From: Notospermus geniculatus
Taxonomy: Eukaryota > Nemertea > Pilidiophora > Heteronemertea > Lineidae
DNA length: 64,000 nt
Assembly (NCBI GenBank): GCA_002633025.1
Contig: NMRB01001079.1
Location: forward strand, 76,947 to 140,946
Reading direction: 5' to 3'
Positions 1 to 10,800 of this stretch are shown here, one piece after another. Positions within the stretch are counted from its first letter, which is position 1, and each line of letters starts with the position of its first letter. Below the pieces are notes generated by a model. The model made no database searches, was not told where the DNA came from, and worked only from the letters and a program-made list of their open reading frames with translations. The position numbers were made by a program, and so were the translations under genes.

Positions 1-154
1 AATTGCAAACGCCCTGCAAACACCTCAAACGAAGGCTCAGAACATGATACACCCCACGACGCCAGGAGGGCGCCACCTTATTTGCCTTCAGGCAACAGAG
101 CTGTCAACATCTCCGGATACCTCTTACACTACTCAAAGAAAAAAAATTGTAGTC

Positions 155-236
155 ATTTAGACGGGATTCGAACCGTCGACCGTCTGATTTGTAATCCACC
201 GCTCTATCCACTCGGTCAACGAGCCAACTGACAGGG
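155..236 (-). repeat. tRNA-derived SINE segment
   Basis: On the - strand this reads like a degenerate tRNA: an A-box-like segment (GACCGAGTGGATAGAGC), a B-box (GGTTCGAATCC), and a T run just after it that would stop Pol III. The anticodon stem and acceptor stem do not pair properly, so I call a tRNA-derived SINE rather than a functional tRNA. Confidence 0.5.
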
Positions 237-324
237 TCATGATTTATGTTTGTCATAGACGTAGGCCTTCGACTTACGTTATAATGCTACGAATAAGAGA
301 AAACATGTGAAATCTTCCAACAAG

Positions 325-420
325 TTCGGTGGCCGAATGGGGAAGACAGCGGGACAGAGATAACAAGGCGCAGGTTCGATTCCCAGCTGGGTCAAACTTT
401 TTTCTTTGAAAAAAGTGTTC
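325..420 (+). repeat. tRNA-derived SINE segment
   Basis: A-box-like GGTGGCCGAATGGGG and B-box GGTTCGATTCC at tRNA-like spacing are followed by a T-rich run. Stems do not form a full cloverleaf. It sits inside the arms of the 1-547 foldback, opposite in orientation to the neighbouring tRNA-like segment. Confidence 0.45.
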
Positions 421-547
421 AGCAGGAGCTCACCATAGGGTGTTGACACCTCGAAAGCTCGATGACAAATAAGGTGGCGCCCTCCTGACCTCGTGGGGCC
501 TATCATGTTCTGAGCCTTCGTTTGAGGTATTTGCAGGGCGTTTGCAA

Positions 548-1395
548 TTCTCTTGCTCGCCGCGTGAGGGCTTTTTGTTCGTTCACGTCAGCTTTAATTG
601 ATTCCTAAACATTCGTCCTGTTCGCGTGAGTTTTTGCTTGTCAAAAACTTTCGTGGGAGCGCTCACGATTTTCACGTTCAAATTCAACTACGAAGTACGA
701 ATTCAAAGAATCATGTAAGAATTGTACGAATAAGGTAGGACTCACTTACGAATATTCGTGGCCGATTCGTGATAGATCCGTACTTGATTCATAAATACAT
801 TCGGGACATTCGTGCCTGTTTCAGGATGTTTTCGGCGTGGGTCCACGAATTCGAGGGAGACACGAATGGCCACGAATCGCCCCGAATGCAAAAGAATCGA
901 CTACGAAGCTGTTACGGACGATAAGAAAGGGTTGCGAAGTATTTACGATCTCTACGAATTTGAAATTCGTGAAATTCGTGAACCGTCCCACGAATGTTTT
1001 TGACGAACAAAAACTTTCGTGGCGGCTCGACGAACTCACACGAACTGTACGAATGTAACAGGAATCAACTCAGAATCATTTACGAACTGCAAGAAACGCT
1101 TGAGAATTATCTACGAACCGGACAACTCTCTGATTCGGGACATTCGTAGCGTCAGTGAAAGCGGGGCATCATGGACAAACCCCGAAAACATGCACGAATG
1201 TCCCGAATGTATTTACGAATCAAGTACGAATCGGGCACGAGTGTTCGTGAGTAAATCGTACAATTTCTAAATGATTCTTTGAATTCGTAATTGTTTCTTA
1301 AACCATTCTTGTCATTCGGCATATTTTTCAACCCGATTCGTCACGAATTTCAACAATTTCAGATTCGGGACATTCGTAGCGCTAGTGAAAGCCAG
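548..1395. repeat. ATTCGT/ACGAAT-rich foldback region
   Basis: The stretch is saturated with the hexamer ACGAAT and its complement. Roughly 700-828 matches the reverse complement of 1180-1288, so the region is an imperfect foldback. A second direct repeat (GATTCGGGACATTCGTAGCG) occurs at 1132 and 1362. The small ORFs here are by-products of this repetition, not genes. Confidence 0.65.
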
Positions 1396-1500
1396 GCATA
1401 TGGGACGGCCTAACCAGCCGACCATGGATGATTTCCTTTATGGCCTAGTGGTTGGTGCGTTGGCCTCCGAGCTGGCCTAGTTGGAAGTGAATGACCGGCG
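1396..1500 (+). repeat. SINE-like repeat (GGCCTAGTGGTTGG family)
   Basis: Contains a tRNA-like A box (ATGGCCTAGTGGTTGGTGCG) and ends in GTGAATGACCGGCG. The same consensus reappears, interrupted, at 15061-15500 (GGCCTCGTGGT ... GGTGACCGGCGCA), which supports a dispersed SINE. Confidence 0.45.
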
Positions 1501-1731
1501 CGTGTTCTGTCTGCACCCTTCTTTGGTTCATGGATATATTTGCCACACATTATTCTGTTGTCGCCGTGCGTCACTGGCGGACACTCAACCTGAATCAATC
1601 GCAGTATGAGAGAAAGTTCATCTTGGCTTTTTTCCATTTGGTTTCGAAGATAAGTAAAACAGAGAATGCGATCCCTGAAAATTACCTCCTGTTATGTCAT
1701 TATTAAACACCGAAGCCCTCCTCTTTTCAAG

Positions 1732-1818
1732 GTTGGATTCAGTAAAGAAGGAAAGCTGATAGCTCTTGATTTAGCCGTTCACGCTGACGGTGGTGACGGC
1801 ATGGACCTATCACCTGTG
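1732..1818 (+). CDS. XDH/AOX-like exon A (phase 0-0)
   Basis: 29 codons beginning [14 protein letters not shown] after a strong pyrimidine tract and CAAG; donor GTATGT. First exon visible; it aligns to the strand before the substrate-pocket helix. Confidence 0.88.
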
Positions 1819-4800
1819 GTATGTATTTTGTATTGTATTGTATTGTTATTTATTATGTAAAATACAATAGAAGTATCTGGGGCCGAAGCCGAGGCATTAT
1901 TGGTCCCTGTACAAGATATAAGTAATGGCGGAAATTATAGTGTAGAAAAGAAACAATTTTGCCAAGAGAAAACAGAAAAAAAAACACATAAAAGAGTGGA
2001 TAAGTGAGTAAAGTATCATCCCGAAGAAACGAGGCCCTCCAGCACAGCTCCCCAACTCGCACGAGCGTGCGAGCTAGGGAGCTACGCGAAGAGTATGTTC
2101 GCCTTCTGCTCTCCTTCTTAAGCCCCGTTTCCACTATAGCAGAAGAATCCACTACAGTACATGTAGATTCTGCTGCGGTTTGCGGCGAGCGGTGCGGTTT
2201 TCACAGGCGCCGGGAAAATTAACACGCGTCATGTATCCTCCAAAACTCTGTGAAAACCGCGCTACTCGCCGCAACCGGAATCCGCTGAAGTGGAAACGGT
2301 CCGACGGACATTCTTCCCTTCGAAGATCGGCGAGTCAGGTGCCGCCATTGTGTCCGCCACCGACGTATTCCTCCTTGTTGGAGAAAGGATTGGGAATCGA
2401 ACCCCACGCGTGTTTTAGTGCGCCTTTTATTCACGCCATCGTGCCCCGTCCTGCACCACTAAAGCCTAGTTTATACTTCGACGCACGACCATCGCCGGCG
2501 ACCGACGCGCGTTCTTGCGTTCGACGCCGACCCCGTCGTACGATTTGGTCGGCGTCCGATCGCGAGGCTGTTATTACTTGAGTCGTTTCATAACGGGTCG
2601 CCGTCGCTAAAGTACGCTGGACTATAAATCAATTCCGCGAAGTCGGCGTCCAGATTTGATCGGGCGTCGGACGCCGATGGTCTTGCGTCGAAGTATAAAC
2701 TAGGCTTCAGACTGAAATCGCTATGTCCTCGCTCTGAGAGTGGAGCGCTGGCTGAAGGCGAAGTGACGGGGGTTCTCGGGGTGACTCGCCTCCAAAGACA
2801 CTCAACTTCATCATAATTTCATTCACAGGTTCTCGGCGCGATTCTCCTCAACGTTGATATCTACAAGATTCCCAACTACAGGTGTAAGGGTCACGTTTGG
2901 TATACCAACACACAAACCGGGACAGCCTTTCGTGGCTTTGGAATCCCGCAGGGTGCATTCTGCATGGAAAATATCATCCATGACATCTCCCAACACCTCG
3001 AAGTCCCGCAGGAGAAGGTGGGTAGGAATGGGGTAACGCACGATGTGGCGGCGGATCTGACGATCGTGGCAGGTCATTTCACTCCATGACATCATGATCA
3101 TTTCACTCCATTACGTCATGATCATTTCACTCCATGACGTCATGATCATGTCATTGCATGACGTCATGATCATTTCACTCCATGACGTCAAGATCATTTC
3201 GCTCCATTACTTCAAGATCATTTCACGCCATTACGTCATTATTTTCTCCATCGACAAGCCAATCAGAGCAGTCGATCTAATGCGAACTTCGCATGCAGGA
3301 TGGGAGGTGATTTAATCTAGGCCTCACTTTAATATTCTGATGCCCGGTTGTTCAGGTCTGGCTCACCTGAGCCTAGCTTATTCCTCAAACTCGAGTTCAC
3401 GTAAGTCGCGCTTACGTCTGGTCATACGAAAAGCTTAATCAATTCCGAGTTCATTGCACAACCTGAATTAAACTCGGGATTACCTAAGCCTGGCTTATTA
3501 CCCTCCTTCGCAATGCTTTCCTATACAATTTGCTCGATGATGTCTGCCCGGTTGCTCAGGTGTGGCTGCTCAGGTGTGGCTTACGTGAGTTGAACCAATG
3601 CTTCTGCCATCTACAAAGTCAGGGCATACAGTGAATAGGCCTACCATTGTAAGTCGCGCTTATAACCACCCCTCTGCCAGGTTTATTATAAGAAAGGCTT
3701 AAGCTTGGCTTGTGTTTGAAGCCCAACCTGCGCAACGCGTTGTGAAATATAAGTCTGGCTTAAGCCACGCTTATGTCGGGATCGACCCAACTCTGGCTTA
3801 AGCCAAGGCTGAACAACCGGGCATGAGAGTATTTGCCATTAAACATCTCTCTTTCCTTCGTTGGTGCAGATTCGCCAAGCCAATCTGACGAAAGAAGGCG
3901 ACGCCACTGTGACAGGCACTGTTTTAAAGAACTGCACCATGGAACGGTGCTGGCAGACGTGTCTTCAACAGAGCAACTACTCGACTGCGCGGGAGCAAAT
4001 TGAGATATTCAACAGGTTCGTGTCGCTGTTTATCATTTCCACCAATCAGAACAGCCCGTAAAACCACCTCTGCTCATAATTGGCATGGTGTACGAATGCG
4101 CGGCCCAACAGACGAGGCCACGAAACTGCGCCACTGCTGATCCCGTAGACTCCATCCATTCGAATGGCTGAGGGTGTCTAAATTTACGTTTCATAAACAG
4201 GACGATGCACATACCCACAGGATTCGTCAGACTGCGCCTGCGCCCGTCATGAATTATGATTAACAGGGGAAGTCTTGATTGGATGATGTGTGGATAATGA
4301 CCTATTTTCATCTTTCAGAGAAAATAAGTGGAAAAAACGCGGAATTGCAGTGACGAATGTGCGATATCCTGTGATTTCTGTTCGGCCAAGTTTCATTAAT
4401 CAGGTAACAACAAAAATAGGAATTTCATATGAGGGCCATTCTTGAAACCTTAGTTGCCCGCCATTGATGTCATGTTATCATGTATTCGTACCACAGTCTT
4501 TATATATACATGTACTTAACTCTTTGACTCCCGGCCATTATTGGAAAAAACTGCCGTTTTGCAGGGGGTCTGACATGGGTCTAGTAATTTTGTTGTTTGT
4601 CCGTAATTTTGAAGCAGCCTTTTATAGTCAGGTTGTATTCTGTGGGAATTTCGTAATCGTATAAGCATGCTTTAGTAATTTTTAACTGGTTACCTAATTG
4701 GAAACGCCGTTTTTATGTATTTTGACCCATTTTGTGTTAATTTGCATAAAAAAACGTCATTTCTTGTTACATAACTACTGAAAACAGTTTAAAACATGCC

Positions 4801-7800
4801 TGTCTGCTTCTGATGCACCATGTTTCTATCTGTTGGTAATACATTTATGGGGTGTAAATCCAACCGTTCAAAAGTTAGCTGTACATCAGGTCCCATTCTC
4901 CTGTACAAAGCTCAGTCCTTGGGTCCAATGATAAAGTCATTGTCCTACTATTTTACGCATCATGGTGTATTTCTCCTTTGTTTCCTCAAAACACCCATGG
5001 CGTAGGTTCATGTATTATACATCAAAAGAAAAGGAATTATCAGCAGTTACTTTGTAAACCATGAAGTAATTGTTATGTCCCAGTATGTCCATTCACACGA
5101 GATTTGAACTTCGACTCCGGAAATTTCTGAGGAAACGTCAAGATTTCCATTTGACCTTGACCTTTTGGAATGACCTTGACCTGGATCAACTGGACGATGA
5201 TATAGGATTTTCGCCGACGTGGTATTAAATATAAATAGTCACTTAGAGAAAAAAAATATCATTTCCAAGGGCTCAGAAATCAGCATTTAAAAAAAACGCG
5301 ATTTTCATAGTTGGTTGCCATGGAAACGACCCATATTCCTATCAAAAGAAAATGCCAAAGTGCCGGCAAAGATTTTCTTGTTCAGGAAGTGATACTCTTC
5401 GATTGAGGTATGTCGGCAACTTTCTTCACGAAATTCCAACGGGACCCTATTTTGTACAATTTGGAACCGGACTTTTAACGGCACATAGACAAGACCGCGC
5501 GCGTTATATAGGCCGTCAATGAAGCCCTGCGACGTGCCGTTCACGCTCAGCAACGGTCTGAACAGGCGAGCACTGCCATTCGACAGGGCTAGTTTTAAGC
5601 ACACTGACGTACAAATAATTTCCTCAAATGTTTCTCGGTGATTTGGCGTGCCAACTAGTCATGTAGGTCTAGAGTATGGCAAAAGCCCTTTCCAACAACG
5701 TCAGTCCGATCACACAGCCAATTCGAAAGTATTTTTGCTCCATTTTTGAAAAAAAAATTCGCTAAAGTCTACGCCCCTCTCTTAGCCTCTACTCGTTTAT
5801 ATTTAGAGCAAACGCGCGCGAAAAAGCGCTCAACTTGTAGGAAATTTAATTCTCTTTCATTTGCAAGTAATTTCAGCTGAATCGGACCAATAATAACTGA
5901 GTCATGAGCAAATGAATGTGGCAGTGTCGGGCACCTAACTGAAACCGAGTTATCTTGGCCTTGGGCGTCAAAGAGTTAAAACTGACAAATCACGCTTCCG
6001 ACTGCCAGCGAGAGTTTGGTGACGTCACTGGCTGGTCATATTGGAGGTATATAGGTGATTTTAAACGTCAAGGCAAGACTTGTAGTGTAAGCCTACTACA
6101 CTTAGTGTAGTAGGCCTACACTACGAATATTATCGACAGGACACCGATATGACCCTAACGTATTGCTTCATATAATATCGGGTGGGGCAGAAAAAACGAT
6201 AACACCTTTAAAACTAGAATAATTCAAAAACTATTGCACGTGTAACTTTGAAATTTTACAGGCAATGAGATAGGGATGTTTGGCAACTCCACCACAAATT
6301 TCAGGTCCATAGCATAAAAACTGTGAAAATTATGAAATCTTGAAAATTTTCGGTCAAGACCAGAAATGCCGGTCTGAGAAGTTACATCAGACCTACGTCT
6401 GTTCACTGAGCTTCACTGGCTCCCTGTTGCTCAGCGCATCCAGTATAAAGCATTAGTTCATACCTTCCGGGCAGTTCACAATCTGGCTCCGAGCTACATG
6501 TCAGAAATGGTATCACGCTATCATCCAAGTCGCCGCCTTCGGTCGATGGATCAGCATCGGCTGATCGTTCCACGGTACAGAACCAAAGCAGGCGAGCGCT
6601 CCTTCTATGTAAGCCCCCCCCCCCCAAGCTGTGGAACGACCTCCCTCTGCACCTTCGAGCGTTGGACAGTTTGAATGCCTTTAAACGAAATTTAAAAACC
6701 CATTTTTATCGAATTGCTTTTTTATAATGTTTTAGTTCAGCATTTCGACATTTAAACAGCCATTTTTATCGAATTGCCTTTCATAATGTTTTAGTTCACA
6801 AATTGTCTTTTTCATAATGTTTTAGTTCAGCATATCACAATGTTTTAACCTCTTTTTATCAGTCTATATTACTTGTATAATCCATTGTAAAGTGCCCTTG
6901 AGCTGTATTTATACTGGGAAGGGCACTATAATATATGGAAAATAATAATAATAATAACATGAACAATGGACAGTGTGTCCCCCATCTTGCTCAAAGACGG
7001 CACGCAAGCGCTTTTTTCCACCCGGAAATCGAATTTCGTATTTCTTCTAAGCTTATTTCTGCCCATTTCTCCCGAATTCTCTCCTTCAGTTCATTTTCCG
7101 TGAATGGTTTCGTCCGCCCTTCATAAACCTTTTCCGAGAGACTGTTCCACATGGCGTAATCCATAGGTTTCAGGTCCGGTGACTGTGGCGGCCACTAACC
7201 CTTCCTTATAAAGTGAGGAGTTGCCTCCTCCAGATAGTTCTGGGTCAGTCTGATTGTGTGCCGTCTTTTTGAGCAAGACGGGGGACACTTTGTCCATTGT
7301 TCATTTGAACTGGGGTAGGTCTGATGTACCTTCTCGGACCGGCATTTCTGGTCTTGACCGAAAATTTTCAAAATGTCATAATTTTCACAGTTTTTATGCT
7401 ATAGGCCTGCAATTTGCGGTGAGTTTGTCAAACATCCCTATCTTACTACCTGTAAATTTTCAAAGTTATACGTGCAATAGTTTTTGAATTATTCTAGTTG
7501 AAAAAGTGTGATCGTTTTTTCTGCCCCACCCGATATATGAATGCCGCCATCAGTCAGAGTTGGGTTCTTATTCTACAAGCCTCCTTAACTCTAAGGTCCA
7601 CTTGAAGCGTTATTTTGCCTGCAACTAGCTAAAGGAAACCTTAGAGTAAAGGAAGGTTCCAGAATACGGCCCATTGACTCGGGTCTGTTCCATTTTTAGC
7701 TCACAATCATGATGTGTCCGTCGTCGTCCGTTATGGGTGGCGTCCACAAGAGCGCCGACAAGATTAGGAAGGGTTGCGGAAGCAAATTATGCCATTTCGG

Positions 7801-10800
7801 CATTCTTTCCGCGTCAGACGCGAAAAAAAGTGTGCGAAGCATCGTTTCCTGGGACATTACTAGCAATCTCTGCGTATTGACTGCACACATACCTGGAAGT
7901 GTCCTCGGAATCAATCGTGAAGGGCGCGAAATGCCGCAGGAGAGCGAGGACAGATCTAGGATCACTCCAGGGTTGGTAAAATCATGGACTAGGACAATCG
8001 GGATGACTTTCCGACAACCATTTAGATACGCAGATAGTATGAGGAAGTAATGCAAGGTGATAAATTTTGCGCCGACTTTGGGTTTTTCTCATATGTCTGC
8101 TAGCCGTCATGGAAAGCCGGCCTTAAACTCCTCCGCGCCGCAACCTGTTGACTCTTCCGTGTCTTGACCGCAAATATCTTGACGTGTCTTCACGGTTTCG
8201 CGCACTCGCTGATTTTGATCCGCATCGGCTGCGCGCTTTCCTGAAACAGTCCGCGTGGCTTTTGCTTGCCTTCGCGAAGCTGCCCGCACCGCGGAGGCTT
8301 TCAGCAGCGTTTGCGGAAGTGTTACACAAAGGCGGGATGTCAGACGCGAAAAAAAGTGCGCATCATCGTTTCCTGGGACATTACAATGTACTAGGAATCT
8401 CTGCGTATTGACTGCAGACATACCTGGAAGTGTCCTAGGAATCAATCGTGAAGGGCGCGAAATGCCGCTGATCGTAGGAAGACAGCGCGAACACATCTAG
8501 GATCACACCAGGAGTTGTAAAATCATGGACTAGGACAATCAGGATGACTTTCTGACAATCACTTAGATATGCGGACAATGTGAGGAAATAATGCAAGGTT
8601 ATAAATTCTGCGCCGACGTTGGGTTTTTCACACATGTCTGCTAGCCATCATCGAGTTAGGAAACGCGTCAATGGAAAGCCGGCATTAAACTCCTCCATGC
8701 CGCAACCTGTTGACTCTTCCGTGTCGTGACCGCAAATGTCTTGACAGCTTCACGCACTCACTTATAGAGATCCGCATCGGCTCCGCGCTCTCCTGAAACA
8801 GTCCACGTGGCTTTTGATTGCCTTCGCGAAGCTGCGCGCACCACGGAGGCTTTCAGGAGCGTTTGCGGAAGAGGCGGAAGTGTTCCAGAAAGGCGGGATG
8901 TCCTGACGATGTCCGCACGACAATGCAGACAAGTTGACGACGGTGTCAGGAAGTTTATTTCCGCGTCCAAATTTTGATCGAGACCAATCCCTCTCCCGAA
9001 AGTGCCGAAATGCCGGGTAATGTTTAGGAATGATAAAGGCAGTCAACGGAATCTTTCAAGAATATGCAGAGACGTTGCTGAATGAATGCGGATTTACTAA
9101 ATTTGCATTCCGCGTCTTATCCGCGCCCAAGTTGACGCCAGGTTTTTAGCAGGGCACGTTTTGTAACTGCTGGGGCTATTGACCTGAAACTTGGTACATA
9201 TATACCCCTGTGTCATATGACCTATGACACCAAGTTTCAGTCAGATTCGATTCTTGGCATGGCCACCAGGTGGCCAAAACGCAAAACACAAAGGGCCATA
9301 TTCATAAAGGGTGTTTTTCTCTTAGACGCGACTAACTACCAAAAACGCTGACTAAACAGGGGATAATCGCACGTTCAAGTTAGACNGGCATTTCCGCACG
9401 TTCGGGAGAGGGCGAAATTTCCGCATCCAAATTTTGATCGAGACCAAAATTTCGACGCGGAAATGAACTTCCCGACACCTTCGGCAACTTGTCTGCATTG
9501 TCGTGCGGACGTCGCCAGGACATCCCGCCTTTCTGTAACACTTCTGCAAGCGCCCCTGAAAGCTTCCGCGGTGCGGGCAGCTTCGCGAAGGCAAGCAGAA
9601 GCCACGCGGACTGTTTCAGGAAAACGCGGAGCCGATGCAGATCAAAATGAGCGAGTGCGCGAAGCCGTCAAGACATTTGCGGACAAGACACGGAAAGGTC
9701 AACAGGTTGCGGCGTGGAGGAGTTTATGGCCGGTGTAACGTTTTTCAGTGTGGCCGTTTTTCCTAACTCCATGACGGCTAGCAGACATTTGTGAAAAATC
9801 CAAAGTCGGAGCAGAATTTATAACCTTGAATTATTTCCTCATATTGTCCGCATATCTACCCGATTGTCCTAGTCCATGATTTTACTTCTCCTGGTGTGAT
9901 CCTAGATGTGTCCGCGCTGTCCTGCTACGACCAGCAGCATTTCGCGCCCTTCACGATTGCTTCCTGGGACACTCCCAGGTATGTCTGCAGAGATTCGTAG
10001 TAATGTCCCAGGAAACGATGATTCGCACACTTTTTTTCGCGACTGACGCGGAAAGGATGCCGAAATGGCATAATTTGCTTCCGCAACCCTTCCTAATCTT
10101 GTCGGCGCTCTAGTGGACGCCACCCATTAGCAGGGCACGTTTTGTAACTGCTGGGGCTATTGACCTGAAACTTGGTACATATATACCCCTGTGTCATATG
10201 ACCTATGACACCAAGTTTCAGTCAGATTCGATTCTTGGCATGGCCACCAGGTGGCCAAAACGCAAAACACAAAGGGCCATATTCATAAAGGGTGTTTTTC
10301 TCTTAGACGCGACTAACTACCAAAAACGCTGACTAAACAGGGGATAATCGCACGTTCAAGTTAGACAGCATTTCATAAAGAGTGATTAGATCACCAGACG
10401 TTTAACCAACGTACAAAAGTAGTCACCCGCGTGCAAGTAACAAAAGAAATGTTAAACGTCCCAAGGGGCTTGTTTATCTCGCGTACAAACTGTCATTTCG
10501 CCTTAGGCGCGCTGAAGCTTCGCAATGAATCCACTCCGTATCCTCGAATTAGGTGCAGAGGAAGCATGGGAAGAGGCAGAACGAAGGCAGCCTGTTGATT
10601 TGCGTGTTTTTACAGATCATACAAATCCGGGAGTCACGTGCGACAACATCCCATGCCACTTGCTTCTTCTGATTGGCTGTAGCATCTGAACATGTTTTTA
10701 ATCACATCTTTCCGAATGTTTCAGCCTCAATTAGCCACATCCGTTGATTGGCAGCAAAATTGTCAGCTCGTTTTTTCGACATGTTGGGCTGTTAAGCTTA

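Larger units (their letters stand above)
1..547. mobile_element. Foldback/MITE with ~110-bp inverted arms
   Basis: The first ~110 bases (1-108) reappear as reverse complement at 434-547 with few differences, including the ends AATTGCAAACGCCCTGCAAA. The arms enclose two tRNA-like segments. The left end coincides with the window edge, so the element may extend further left. No coding capacity is visible; it is a non-autonomous inverted-repeat element. Confidence 0.75.
6175..7536 (-). mobile_element. Mariner-like element with ~220-bp inverted ends
   Basis: Terminal sequence ATATCGGGTGGGGCAG followed by AAAAAACGAT is repeated inverted at 7500-7536, and homology of the two arms continues for ~220 bp (to 6395 and from 7318). 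A transposase fragment remains on the - strand and an L2 fragment has inserted. A related element sits at 25571-26381. Confidence 0.8.

Noticed and set aside
155-236. Functional tRNA gene on the - strand
   Set aside because: B-box and A-box are present but the anticodon and acceptor stems do not pair; best explained as a SINE.
2391-2450. tRNA-like B-box (GGAATCGAACCCC) on the - strand
   Set aside because: No A-box at the right spacing; too little to call a SINE.
3074-3240. CRISPR-like array
   Set aside because: Units are contiguous 24-bp tandem repeats without unique spacers, in an animal intron.
5305-5604. 99-codon - strand ORF in the TTAA-flanked element
   Set aside because: No similarity to piggyBac transposase or other families.
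7696-9738. ORFs of 70-130 codons on both strands
   Set aside because: They lie in palindromic arms of a foldback, appear as mirrored copies, and match no family.
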